From NCBI GenBank assembly GCA_031280495.1, contig JAITGT010000088.1, positions 1 to 15,773 on the forward strand: a stretch of 15,773 nucleotides of DNA. Reading direction: 5' to 3'. The stretch is from Eubacteriaceae bacterium (lineage in GTDB: Bacteria; Bacillota_A; Clostridia; Eubacteriales; Anaerofustaceae). Position numbers and translations under genes: made by a program. Below the pieces are notes generated by a model, which ran no database searches, was not told the DNA's origin, and saw nothing but the letters and a program-made list of their open reading frames with translations. Shown here piece after piece: positions 1-7,738 of the stretch (position 1 is the first letter of the stretch; the number at the start of each line of letters is the position of its first letter).

Positions 1-1
1 C

Positions 2-1429
2 GGCTACCTGATGCTCAAGGAACTGGAAAAAAACGCGAAGCACCGCGCGCGCACTGTTGGGTTTGTTGACGATCGGCGAAAGAACAACATTATTTCAGGC
101 AAGCGGGTCTTGGGCACGACTGAGCAAATCCCCTCCCTGATTCGCAAACACCGCATAAAAAAAGTGTTTATTGCAATGCCATCCGCTGCAAAGGAAGAGA
201 TACGCCGCATCGTGGGCATTTGCCAGGGATGTTCCGTTGAAACAAAGATCATGCAGCAAAGCGAGTTTACCGCATTAGGCCAGGACAGATCGGAAGAGGG
301 CTATCCCATCATGCCTGTCAGCATCTATGACCTTTTAGGCAGAGGCGAGATTGATCTAAACGTGGAAGAAATTTCCTCCTATCTGACTGCTCGCACTGTT
401 CTTGTTACTGGGGCGGGCGGCTCAATCGGCTCCGCGCTTTGCAAGCAGATTGTGCGCTTTCGCCCCCAAAAGCTAGTGCTCTTTGACTTTTATGAAAACA
501 ATATGTACTCCCTTGAACAGGAACTGGCAATCGCAAAGCTGCATGGCTTTATCTCCCCAGATCTTGAGATAGTCAGCGAGGTGGGGAGTGTGCGCGAGAA
601 AGATCTTCTTCTCTCCGTATTCATGCAGCACAAGCCAAACGTTGTCTTTCATGCGGCCGCCCACAAACATGTCCCCTTAATGGAGCATAGTCCCAGAGAA
701 GCGATAAAGAATAATGTATTTGGCACAAAAAACGTGATTGAGGCATCTTTGGAAGCGGGGTCAGAGCGCTTTATCCTCATATCTACAGACAAGGCGGTTA
801 AGCCTGCTAATGTGATGGGCGCGTCTAAGCGCATGGGAGAGCTGGTGATGCAAAGCTTTGCGGCAACCTCGGCCATGAGCATGGCAGCGGTCCGCTTTGG
901 CAATGTTTTGGGATCGTCTGGATCTGTCATTCCTTTATTCGAGAAGCAGATTGCGCAGGGCGGCCCTCTTACCCTGACGCATAGGGACGTGGAACGGTAC
1001 TTTATGACCATCCCTGAAGCTGCGCAGCTTGTTATGCAGGCTGGCAGCTTTGCAGCGCATGGGGAAATATTTGTGCTTGACATGGGGGAACCTGTCCGCA
1101 TTCTTGATTTAGCAGAGAAGATGATTCGCCTGTCCGGATATGTGCCATACGATGAAATCGATATAGTTGAAATTGGGCTTCGACCTGGCGAAAAGATGCA
1201 CGAAGAGCTTTCCCTTTTTGAAGAAGACCTCATACCCACTTCAAATAAGGCAATTCATGCCGCCCAACCGGTTCTCCTTCCGGAAGGCCTGCTAGAAGAG
1301 AGCTTGAATGAACTGTCTTCTCTTCTCCGCTCTGGCGCGCTGAACGAAGAGCTCCGAAACGCGCTCCTTGCAATGGCCAATGGAACGCCTGCAGGCGCAA
1401 GGGGAGGAAAACCCGCAAACTGGTCTTAA
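2..1429 (+). CDS. CapD/FlaA1-family nucleotide-sugar 4,6-dehydratase (5' partial)
   Basis: This is the C-terminal part of a polysaccharide-biosynthesis protein of the CapD/WbpM/PglF family, which dehydrates UDP-N-acetylhexosamines to 4-keto-6-deoxy sugars for surface glycans. The frame is open to the left edge, and the first visible residues already belong to the CoA-binding-like domain, so the start and the N-terminal membrane helices lie outside the window. The ATG at 11 is probably internal. Counting from that Met, the Rossmann motif TGAGGSIGS is at 133-141, STDK at 258-261 and MGASK at 269-273. The Met in place of the usual SDR Tyr is typical of this family, whose proton-transfer residues lie in the Thr-Asp-Lys stretch. 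RFGNVLGS and a late RPGEK motif also fit. The substrate cannot be read from sequence. The gene ends in TAA, with no strong terminator before spoIID. Confidence 0.9.
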   Translation, partial: GYLMLKELEKNAKHRARTVGFVDDRRKNNIISGKRVLGTTEQIPSLIRKHRIKKVFIAMPSAAKEEIRRIVGICQGCSVETKIMQQSEFTALGQDRSEEGYPIMPVSIYDLLGRGEIDLNVEEISSYLTARTVLVTGAGGSIGSALCKQIVRFRPQKLVLFDFYENNMYSLEQELAIAKLHGFISPDLEIVSEVGSVREKDLLLSVFMQHKPNVVFHAAAHKHVPLMEHSPREAIKNNVFGTKNVIEASLEAGSERFILISTDKAVKPANVMGASKRMGELVMQSFAATSAMSMAAVRFGNVLGSSGSVIPLFEKQIAQGGPLTLTHRDVERYFMTIPEAAQLVMQAGSFAAHGEIFVLDMGEPVRILDLAEKMIRLSGYVPYDEIDIVEIGLRPGEKMHEELSLFEEDLIPTSNKAIHAAQPVLLPEGLLEESLNELSSLLRSGALNEELRNALLAMANGTPAGARGGKPANWS

Positions 1430-1557
1430 ACCATTCCCCCTCCAGTATCCTATGCTTATCAGAATGCGCCGCAGGCATTGCGCCTTGGCGCTGGTAGATA
1501 AGGCGCGGTCTTCAGCGCTGAGCTAGCTGATGTGGGAGTATGCCAAAGCGCCACATT

Positions 1558-1563
1558 GGAGGA
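1558..1563 (+). promoter_or_regulatory. Ribosome binding site deciding the spoIID start
   Basis: GGAGGA lies 4 bases before a TTG codon at 1568 (5 bases if only GGAGG is counted). The resulting protein begins directly with a short basic stretch and a hydrophobic anchor, as expected for SpoIID. The upstream in-frame GTG at 1532 has no comparable site. Confidence 0.65.
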
Positions 1564-1567
1564 TATA

Positions 1568-2527
1568 TTGCGTTTTAGGGCCATAGCAGGGATCTTTGCT
1601 TTTTTTTATCTTTTTTTTCTATTGGCACTGCCGCTGTTTTGGATAACCGGCGGTTTTTTCTCTCGTGAGCCAAAAATTGCGCTTTCAGATTCCGATATTG
1701 CATTGTCTGTTCTCATGGGCAACGGCTCTAGCGAAACCCTTTCTTTGGACGCTTGGATTGAGGGTGTTCTGTATTACTACATGAAACCGGATGACAGCAT
1801 AGAAGCTTATGAATGCATGGCGGTTATGGCACGGACTTTCTACTGGAGGGCAAAGCATTTTGAGCCCCGCCATCTCCCGTACGATGTATGCGAGAGCGCA
1901 GGCTGCTGCCTTGGGGCTGCAATTGCCACACGCCGCGAAAAGGCCAACCGATCCCTTTCCCCCATTTTCGGTTTGGAGGGCATTGAGAAAAAAAGCAAAT
2001 CGCGCCAGGCCCTAGAATCTACGGACGGGATTATTCTAGTATATTCAGGCGAGCCAATTAGAGTCGAATTTTTTCAGGGCGGATTTGGATCGACTGCAGG
2101 CAGCAAAAGCGCCCCTTATCTGCCAGCGGTGGAAACTCCGGAAGGCAAAACATACTGCGCGCGCTTCCGCTTCTCAATGGAGGAATTCCTCACCCTAGCA
2201 AAGGCTTTTACGCAGGACAGCGGACTTTCATACAGCGACTATAAAGGCATCTCCGTTGAAAGGACTCCTTCCGGCATTCCAATAAGCCTCACTATTGGCA
2301 GCCACGAACTCTCTGCCAGCGATGTTCGCAAACTCTGCGGCTTAAAAAGCGTCTTTTTCGAGGTGCGCCGCTATTCAAAGAGAATCTGCTTTGACGACTA
2401 CGGTATTGGCGGCGGCATCGGGCTTTCGCTTGAAGGCGCCAGCGTGTATGGCAGAAGCGGAATGGATTGCAAAGCAATTCTTGCCCACTACTTCCCAGGC
2501 ACAGGCCTCGTTCGAAAAAATGATTGA
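1568..2527 (+). CDS. spoIID: Stage II sporulation protein D-like, catalytically degenerate
   Basis: SpoIID is the mother-cell lytic transglycosylase that thins septal peptidoglycan during engulfment, with SpoIIM and SpoIIP. From the TTG at 1568 the protein is 319 aa, close to the usual 330-340. It has a membrane anchor at about 7-26 followed by a SpoIID domain. The region LDAWIEGV to MAVMARTF (60-91) aligns with the family pattern ending in AEMP...EALKAQAVAARTY. The catalytic Glu (E88 in B. subtilis) then falls on Tyr71. The Cys-x5-Cys pair (C108, C114) matches the zinc-binding cysteines. The C-terminal GxGHGxGxS motif reads GIGGGIGLS (279-287), so its His is lost, while ILAHYFPGTGL is well kept. 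It precedes spoIIQ, the order seen in other Clostridia. An alternative GTG start at 1532 would give 331 aa. Identity is clear; enzymatic activity is doubtful. Confidence 0.85.
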   Translation: MRFRAIAGIFAFFYLFFLLALPLFWITGGFFSREPKIALSDSDIALSVLMGNGSSETLSLDAWIEGVLYYYMKPDDSIEAYECMAVMARTFYWRAKHFEPRHLPYDVCESAGCCLGAAIATRREKANRSLSPIFGLEGIEKKSKSRQALESTDGIILVYSGEPIRVEFFQGGFGSTAGSKSAPYLPAVETPEGKTYCARFRFSMEEFLTLAKAFTQDSGLSYSDYKGISVERTPSGIPISLTIGSHELSASDVRKLCGLKSVFFEVRRYSKRICFDDYGIGGGIGLSLEGASVYGRSGMDCKAILAHYFPGTGLVRKND

Positions 2528-2615
2528 ATGTTGTGTTTCCTTACTTTTCTCCATGTATAAATGCCGTTTTCTGGTCAACAATAGCTATAAGAAATGCCAT
2601 GGAGGAATGAAGAAC

Positions 2616-3341
2616 ATGAACAAAAAAGAGGGGCTGAGGGCAGCCGGTCTCCTTGCCGTGTGCCTCATTGTTATCGCTGGGGTCTTGGCTGTAAGCATAA
2701 ATGAGCGCGATCCTGGCCCGGAAGCGGAATTTCAAGTGCCGCAGGATTTGGCAGGCATTGAAGACTTAATCCGCAATGAAAGGCAAGGCGAAGGCGTGGC
2801 TGATGCGGGCAACGACAGCTCAGAGGACTTATACCAAAGCACTGGCGGAACAGCGGAGCCAATGATTCCAACTGAAGCGCCGGAAAGCGGAAACGAAGAC
2901 AAAGCAGGCGCTGTAAGCGCAAACCTGGAAGGAATGCAAAATCCTGTCGATTCAAGCGTTATCACAATGGCTTTTAGCTACAATTCTGAACCAGTCTTTT
3001 CTCAGACTTTTAATGAATTTCGCTCAGATCACACTGGTATGGACATTCAGGCAGATTCAGGCGGCGAAGTCAAGCCTGCGTTTGACGGCAAAGTGATGGA
3101 AGTAAGCAACGATCCAAAACTTGGGACAACGATTGCCATTGATCATGGAAACGGAATTGTGACTGAATATGGAAACCTCGACGAAACTTTTGTTGAGGTA
3201 GGCCAGAGCGTTGAGAAAGCGACGGTTATTGGGACTATCGGTAACTCCGCCAAGTTTGAAATGACACAGCCTCCCCATCTGCACTTCGGCTTAAAGGTCG
3301 ATGGCCAATACAAAAACCCAATCGATTACATGGATATCTAG
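2616..3341 (+). CDS. spoIIQ: Stage II sporulation protein Q, M23/LytM-type
   Basis: SpoIIQ sits in the forespore membrane and pairs with SpoIIIAH to form the channel or zipper linking forespore and mother cell. The 241-aa protein has one N-terminal helix (about 9-26), a long acidic, Gly/Ser/Glu-rich linker to about residue 110, and a C-terminal M23 peptidase domain. The full metal set is visible: His139 and Asp143 in HTGMD, and HLH at 221-223. B. subtilis SpoIIQ lacks a functional site, whereas clostridial SpoIIQ generally keeps it and binds zinc, so this is the clostridial form. The start is the ATG at 2616, 9 bases after GGAGGA (2601-2606); the ATG at 2607 is too close to that site. It lies 88 bases after spoIID. 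The downstream spoIIID found in some Clostridia is absent. A housekeeping M23 peptidase is a less likely alternative. Confidence 0.85.
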   Translation: MNKKEGLRAAGLLAVCLIVIAGVLAVSINERDPGPEAEFQVPQDLAGIEDLIRNERQGEGVADAGNDSSEDLYQSTGGTAEPMIPTEAPESGNEDKAGAVSANLEGMQNPVDSSVITMAFSYNSEPVFSQTFNEFRSDHTGMDIQADSGGEVKPAFDGKVMEVSNDPKLGTTIAIDHGNGIVTEYGNLDETFVEVGQSVEKATVIGTIGNSAKFEMTQPPHLHFGLKVDGQYKNPIDYMDI

Positions 3342-3428
3342 CATTTATACAAAAGCGCAATCGGCGCAGAGCTTTTCGCAAATGCTGCCTTGCCGCATAT
3401 CAAAAGCAGCGCAAGTGTGCGCCGAAAA

Positions 3429-3478
3429 GAAAGAATCCCCAAGAAAGGAGGCTTGATGCCTTTCTTGGGGATTCTTTC
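3429..3478. terminator. Perfect 20-bp inverted repeat between convergent genes
   Basis: Arms 3429-3448 and 3459-3478 are exact reverse complements with a 10-base loop. The element lies between the 3' ends of spoIIQ and yebC, so a bidirectional terminator is the natural reading. On the minus strand the stem is followed by TTTT, while on the plus strand the only U-rich sequence is within the stem's own right arm. The rest of 3342-3539 shows no gene. Confidence 0.6.
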
Positions 3479-3539
3479 CAACTAAGCTGATGGCAAAGCG
3501 ACTTTTATTTTTCGCTTCGGCGCCGCACGCAATGGCGCC

Positions 3540-4283
3540 CTACTCTTCTTCAGGTTCGGGAAGAATGGTGTTATGGTAGATTTCCTGTACGTCGTCATTT
3601 TCCTCAAACATTTCGAGCATTTTCATAAATTTCTTGAGCTGGTCTGCATCAGTGATTTCCACTTCAGTTGTTGGGCTCATCACAATTTCTGCCTGCAGCA
3701 TTGAAAGGTTTGCGGCTTCAACTGCATCAAACACTGCCTGAAAAGCGGCGGGGGATGTGATAATTTCATACCCATCCTCATTGGAGGCAAAGTCGTCTGC
3801 CCCTGCGTCTAGCGCGAGCTCCATCAGCTCTTCTTCACCTATCCCAGCGGAGGCGGGGATCAGGATTGAGCCTTGCCTTTCAAAAATATAGGATACGCAG
3901 CCTGTCGTGCCAAGGTTGCCTCCATTTTTGTCAAAGATATAGCGTACGTCTGAAGCTGTTCTGTTCTTATTGTCTGTCAGGGCCTCGACGATAACGGCAA
4001 CGCCGCCAATTCCATATCCCTCATAGGTGATACTTTCATAATGGCTCGTTCCCAATTCGCCTGAGCCCTTCTTAATGGCGCGGTCTATGTTGTCATTAGG
4101 CATGTTGGCGGCCTTTGCTTTTGCAATAGCCTCTTTTAGCCTTGCATTTGAGGATGGATCCGAGCCGCCTTCCTTTGCGGCGATGGCGATGAGCTTTCCC
4201 AGCTTTGTGTAGGCCGCCCCTTTGATCGCATCCTGTTTGCCTTTTCGTATCTTAATGTTCGCCCATTTGGAATGTCCGGACAT
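3540..4283 (-). CDS. yebC: YebC/TACO1-family translation factor or transcriptional regulator
   Basis: This is a full-length YebC-family cytosolic protein (247 aa; members are usually 240-250). It opens with the hallmark MSGHSKWANIK and continues with ARLKEAIAKAKAANMPNDNIDRAIKKG. The central GYGIGGVAVIVEALTDN and NKNRTASDVR stretches and the acidic C-terminus are also typical. Family members were first described as DNA-binding regulators (PmpR). Later work on bacterial YebC and mitochondrial TACO1 points to a role at the ribosome in translating proline-rich stretches. The start ATG (minus strand, 4283) has AAAGGA 7 bases upstream. It follows iorB by 30 bases and is probably the last gene of the ior operon. 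The link between the two functions is not obvious. Confidence 0.96.
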   Translation of the reverse strand: MSGHSKWANIKIRKGKQDAIKGAAYTKLGKLIAIAAKEGGSDPSSNARLKEAIAKAKAANMPNDNIDRAIKKGSGELGTSHYESITYEGYGIGGVAVIVEALTDNKNRTASDVRYIFDKNGGNLGTTGCVSYIFERQGSILIPASAGIGEEELMELALDAGADDFASNEDGYEIITSPAAFQAVFDAVEAANLSMLQAEIVMSPTTEVEITDADQLKKFMKMLEMFEENDDVQEIYHNTILPEPEEE

Positions 4284-4313
4284 TTTTATTTCCTTTCTGG
4301 CTGATGGCCCAAA

Positions 4314-4886
4314 TCACTGGAAGGCAAAGCCCCGCTCAAATGCGGCAAGGTTTATCTCCACAAAGCTGCCCTTGACATTTCGGGCAATGATCGATTTCCA
4401 TTCTATGTCGTCGAGCCCCATAAATTTAGCAATAATTCCGAGCAGAATGATATTCATCACGCGGCTGTTTCCAAGCTCTTGCGCCATCTTGGAGGCGGGG
4501 ACAACAATCGTGGACACGGCATGCGCCAAACTCTCTGCGACATTTGCTGGGTATTCGAACTGCTGGGAAAGCACGCCTGCCGGATCGATGCGAAAGTCAT
4601 TTGCGACCACTGTCCCTTCCTGCTTAAGGCAAGGTAGGTAGCGTAGGGCCTCGAGTTTTTCAAATGCGATCAAAAGGTCCACCGTGCCTTCTTCGATGAC
4701 AGGGCAGGCAACTTTTTCCCCATACCGTATCATGGAGGAAACGCTTCCCCCCCTTTGGCTCATTCCATGAATTTCGCTCATCTTCACGTCGTAGCCATGC
4801 TCAAGAAGGCCGAGAGTGAGAAGCTTGCTAGCCAGAATTGTGCCTTGCCCTCCAACGCCGACAAGCATAATGTTTTTTGTCGCCAC
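4314..4886 (-). CDS. iorB: Indolepyruvate ferredoxin oxidoreductase, beta subunit
   Basis: IorB is the small subunit of indolepyruvate:ferredoxin oxidoreductase (EC 1.2.7.8), which decarboxylates aryl 2-keto acids from aromatic amino acid transamination to acyl-CoA and reduces ferredoxin. The 190-aa protein is one POR-gamma-type domain: the nucleotide loop GVGGQG at 10-15, the conserved SEIHGMSQRGGSV stretch, and the usual length. The start is a GTG at 4886 with AAGGAGG (4896-4902) 9 bases upstream, inside the end of iorA. Only one base separates it from the iorA stop, so translation is probably coupled. Aromatic substrate preference is assumed from the family, not seen. Confidence 0.94.
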   Translation of the reverse strand: MATKNIMLVGVGGQGTILASKLLTLGLLEHGYDVKMSEIHGMSQRGGSVSSMIRYGEKVACPVIEEGTVDLLIAFEKLEALRYLPCLKQEGTVVANDFRIDPAGVLSQQFEYPANVAESLAHAVSTIVVPASKMAQELGNSRVMNIILLGIIAKFMGLDDIEWKSIIARNVKGSFVEINLAAFERGFAFQ

Positions 4887-4887
4887 C

Positions 4888-6669
4888 TTATTTGCCCTCC
4901 TTCTTGATGGAAGAGGCCGGGCAAACCTGTTCGCAAACGGAGCAGCCTACACAGCTGTCCATAATCTCTGCTTTCTTTGCTTCCCCATCGAAGGAGATTG
5001 AAGGGCACCCAACGCTAAGGCATTTCTTGCATCCAATGCATATGTCGCGATCGACAGTAAATTTTTCCGTAAAAAGTCCGTCAAATTCGGTAAGGTCCTC
5101 TTCAGAGAACCTCTTTAGCGCGCATGGCCAGCGCGTAAGAATGACCGAAGGCTCGTCTAGGCTCCTCGCCCAGCCTATTGCGCTCTCCACTTCTTCAAGC
5201 TGATTGGGGTTGATTGCCTTTATATGGCGAATCCCGATGGCTTTGCATATCTTTGCGATGTCTGCCTCCTGGGTAGGCTCACCCTGAGCGGTAAAACCAG
5301 TGCCAGGGTTTTCCTGGTGCCCAGTCATTGCAGTAATTCGATTGTCGAGAATAATCGTGATGACCTTTGAGCGGTTGTATGCGACATTGAGCAGCCCGGT
5401 CATCCCAGAGTGGAAGAATGTGGAGTCGCCCAAAATCGCAACGGCCCTCATTTCAGTTTCAGGGTGTTCGTCGAACACTTTCTGGGCGCCGTGCGCGGAG
5501 GAGATGCTTGCGCCCATGCACGTGACTGTGTCTATGCCATTGTAGGGCGGCGCATAAGCAAGAGTGTAGCAGCCAATGTCTCCCGACAAAAAGAGATTCT
5601 TCTGCTTTCCCAAAACGTAAAACAGCCCACGGTGCGGGCAGCCCGCGCAAAGGGTAGGCGGCCTTGGAATAATCCCTTCTGATGCATACTTGGGGGAAGG
5701 CAGCTTTTCGCCGAAAAAGGCTTTGCGAATTGCCTGTGGAAGCATCTCTCCCTCGGAAGGAAAGATTTCCTTGCCAGTGACAGCGATGCCTGCTGCCTTT
5801 ATTTGCGTTTCCATGACAGGATCATTTTCTTCCAAAACATAGAGCTTTTCTACTTCAAGGGAGAATTCCTTTATCTTTTCCATGGGGAGGGGAAAAGAAA
5901 AACCGCATTTATAATAAGAGGCGCTGTCTCCAAACACCTCATGCGCATACTCAAAGCAAATTCCGGAAGCCACTATTCCGATGGAAGGGCTGTTGAGCTC
6001 CGAAAAGTTATAAGCTGAAGCGTTGGAGTACACGCTCAGCTTCTTGTTGCGCTGGAGAAGGCCTGCTTTCAGATTTCTGGAATTGGCGGGGACGGTGACA
6101 TATTTTGCAGGGTTCTTTTCAAAAGGCTTAAAAGGCCTCTCTCTAGGCTCTTTGGGCTCGACAACGCTTTTTGCGTGGCAGACGCGTGTCGTGACGCGCA
6201 TGAGAACTGGGATATCGAAAGTTTCGCTCAGTTCGTATGCCGTAAGCATCATATCATAGCATTCTTGGGAATTTGCAGGCTCAAACATCGGCACGCTGGC
6301 GTGGTAGGCATAATTGCGGTTGTCCTGCTCATTTTGCGAGGAATGCATGCCTGGCTCGTCCGCAGTGACTATAACCAGCCCGCCGTTTACGCCTGTATAG
6401 GCGTTCGTAAAAAAAGGGTCTGCGGCGACATTTAGCCCAACATGCTTCATGGAGGCAAGGGCGCGCACTCCTGCGTAAGAGGCGCCAATCGCGCCCTCTA
6501 GGGCGACCTTTTCATTTACGGCCCACTCCGCGTAAAGCGAGTGCGGCTGTTGGGAAAGAGCTTCCAGAATTTCGGTGGAAGGCGTGCCTGGGTAGGCGGA
6601 GGCGAAAGACACGCCTGCGTCTAATGCGCCCAGAGCCAGGGCTTCGTCTCCAGTCAAAATCTTTTTCAT
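4888..6669 (-). CDS. iorA: Indolepyruvate ferredoxin oxidoreductase, alpha subunit
   Basis: IorA is the large thiamine-diphosphate subunit partnering IorB. Counting from the ATG at 6669 it is 593 aa. It has an N-terminal pyrimidine-binding half (GDEALALGALDAGV near the start), CAGCPHRG at 341-348, and a TPP-binding motif opening with GDST at 414-417 and ending at the Asn of LDN about 27 residues later. Two [4Fe-4S] motifs close it: C544-x2-C-x2-C-x4-C555 and C573-x2-C-x2-C-x3-C583. A longer start at TTG 6684 (598 aa) is possible. Neither start has a recognisable ribosome binding site; the ATG is preferred because MKKILTG matches the family N-terminus. It leads the iorA-iorB-yebC operon, divergent from plsY. 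The enzyme implies anaerobic peptide or amino acid fermentation, or reversal for aromatic amino acid synthesis. Confidence 0.95.
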   Translation of the reverse strand: MKKILTGDEALALGALDAGVSFASAYPGTPSTEILEALSQQPHSLYAEWAVNEKVALEGAIGASYAGVRALASMKHVGLNVAADPFFTNAYTGVNGGLVIVTADEPGMHSSQNEQDNRNYAYHASVPMFEPANSQECYDMMLTAYELSETFDIPVLMRVTTRVCHAKSVVEPKEPRERPFKPFEKNPAKYVTVPANSRNLKAGLLQRNKKLSVYSNASAYNFSELNSPSIGIVASGICFEYAHEVFGDSASYYKCGFSFPLPMEKIKEFSLEVEKLYVLEENDPVMETQIKAAGIAVTGKEIFPSEGEMLPQAIRKAFFGEKLPSPKYASEGIIPRPPTLCAGCPHRGLFYVLGKQKNLFLSGDIGCYTLAYAPPYNGIDTVTCMGASISSAHGAQKVFDEHPETEMRAVAILGDSTFFHSGMTGLLNVAYNRSKVITIILDNRITAMTGHQENPGTGFTAQGEPTQEADIAKICKAIGIRHIKAINPNQLEEVESAIGWARSLDEPSVILTRWPCALKRFSEEDLTEFDGLFTEKFTVDRDICIGCKKCLSVGCPSISFDGEAKKAEIMDSCVGCSVCEQVCPASSIKKEGK

Positions 6670-7054
6670 AAGCGTGTTGACCAAAAAACCAGGGGCTCAT
6701 TTGTGGTGGCAAGCCGCTTCGAAAGAAAGGCCGCCTATCTGCCCGCTGTCCTCTCTAAAAGACTAAGTTTCTGCTATAATACTGCCCTCTTGCGGGGCTA
6801 GGCAGCATGGAAGCGCGGTGTGGCGAGGCAATATGCCTGCGCAGCGCAAATGAAAGCGCCTTGATAAGCTGCCATTCCTGCTCCATTTGCCTAAATAATT
6901 GGACTCCCATGTTACTTATTGGCACAATTTTAGCGCTCATCGCCTTTTCTTGGGAAGAAAGCTCAAGCGCTCGAAAATCACTGCCTTGCATAGATGCGCC
7001 CGTTTTGAAAAGGGCATTCCATTTTTCTGGCAGTTTAATTTATATTGTGATAAA
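6670..7054. other. Divergent intergenic region, iorA / plsY
   Basis: This 385-bp gap must hold the promoters for both neighbouring operons. I find no gene I trust in it: two short overlapping frames (6807-7058 plus, 6755-6991 minus) lack family resemblance. Downstream of a -10 element at 6775 there are several small inverted repeats. GGCAGC at 6801-6806 pairs with GCTGCC at 6868-6873. AGGCA at 6826-6830 pairs with TGCCT at 6834-6838. GCCC at 6784-6787 pairs with GGGC at 6795-6798. They could fold a leader or small RNA. I recognise no riboswitch, 6S RNA or SRP RNA core. The last 40 bases before plsY are AT-rich. Confidence 0.5.
6772..6780 (+). promoter_or_regulatory. Extended -10 promoter motif
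   Basis: TGCTATAAT is a consensus TGn extended -10. No good -35 hexamer lies 17 bases upstream (TCTCTA at 6752). Transcription would start near 6787 and read a 268-base leader before the ATG at 7055. It is the best candidate promoter for the long plsY operon. Confidence 0.5.
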
Positions 7055-7738
7055 ATGATTATAGTTTATTTTTTGCATTACTGCAACAAAATTCTAGCAA
7101 AACAGATTGTGGTGCCTATTGTGGAGATTCTTAAATATATCGCTCTGGCAGTTTTGTCGTACTTCATTGGCTGTTTTAACGCGGCTCACTTTATTTCAAC
7201 AAGAGTAATGAAAACTGACATTAGGGAACATGGAAGCGGAAATCCTGGCTCTGCAAATATGATGCGGGCATTTGGGGCAAAAGCGGGCGTCGCTGTTTTT
7301 TTCCTGGACGCAGCGAAAGGCTTTTTGGCTATGCAGCTTACGGCTTTATTTGGAGTGGAGCGGGGATGGGGCACGCTTGTTTGCGGACTGTTCGTCGTTG
7401 CCGGGCACAACTGGCCAGCAACGATGCACTTTAAGGGCGGCAAAGGCGTTGCCACGACCATTGGATCCGCTTTTGCCTACGCGCCAATTATCACGGCAGT
7501 CTGCCTTGCTGCCGCTCTTATGGTCGTCGCCATTACGAAATATGTCTCTGTAGGGGCCTTATTTGGCATAGGGTCAGCTGTCATTGTCCTGCTGATCCTA
7601 GATTTTTACTGGCAGCAGCGCCTGCTCATGAGCCTATTGTTTGCCATCTCGCTGTGGCAGCACAGAGCCAACATCACGCGGCTTCGAAGCGGTACAGAGG
7701 CTAAATTCACCAACAGGGAGAAGCGGGATGCAAAATAG
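7055..7738 (+). CDS. plsY: Glycerol-3-phosphate acyltransferase PlsY
   Basis: PlsY is the membrane acyltransferase that moves an acyl chain from acyl phosphate (made by PlsX) to sn-glycerol-3-phosphate, giving lysophosphatidic acid. All three family motifs are visible (numbering from ATG 7055): GSGNPGSANMMR at 60-71, GHNWP to FKGGKGVAT at about 117-133, and HRANITRL from 203 with the following GTEAKF. Several hydrophobic helices separate them. The start is uncertain. ATG 7055 gives 227 aa with an N-terminus that does not look like the family. The in-frame GTG at 7121 gives 205 aa beginning MEILKYIALAVLS, which fits family length better. Neither has a clear ribosome binding site. Its stop overlaps rarA by 11 bases. 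GpsA, encoded four genes on, makes its substrate. Confidence 0.93.
   Translation: MIIVYFLHYCNKILAKQIVVPIVEILKYIALAVLSYFIGCFNAAHFISTRVMKTDIREHGSGNPGSANMMRAFGAKAGVAVFFLDAAKGFLAMQLTALFGVERGWGTLVCGLFVVAGHNWPATMHFKGGKGVATTIGSAFAYAPIITAVCLAAALMVVAITKYVSVGALFGIGSAVIVLLILDFYWQQRLLMSLLFAISLWQHRANITRLRSGTEAKFTNREKRDAK

Noticed and set aside
649..1239. 196-aa open frame on the minus strand inside the CapD-family gene
   Set aside because: It is antisense to a clearly conserved coding region, is Ser/Arg/Cys-rich and shows no domain; a shadow frame.
1480..1520. GC-rich short repeats between the CapD-family gene and spoIID
   Set aside because: The arms are short and there is no U-tract; not enough for a terminator call.
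2555..2582. GTATA followed by GGTCAACAA before spoIIQ, resembling a sigma-F promoter
   Set aside because: The spacer is 13 bases instead of about 15-16 and the -10 lacks the final T at the expected place, so I do not call it.
3519..3539. GGCGCC inverted repeat just after the yebC stop
   Set aside because: Only 6 bp, and on the minus strand it is followed by an A-rich rather than U-rich stretch, so it does not look like a terminator.
6782..6873. Attenuator-like switch: CTGCC (6782) and GCTGCC (6868) competing for GGCAG (6801)
   Set aside because: With the -10 at 6775 the first arm would lie at or before the transcription start, so the competing stem would not form.
6755..6991. 78-aa minus-strand frame in the iorA/plsY gap, with an internal Met start giving 61 aa
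   Set aside because: No family resemblance, the purine-rich stretch is too close to the start, and it runs over the likely plus-strand promoter. It cannot be excluded as a small gene.
6807..7058. 83-aa plus-strand frame in the same gap
   Set aside because: Cys- and Ser-rich with no recognisable motif or ribosome binding site, and it overlaps the possible structured leader.
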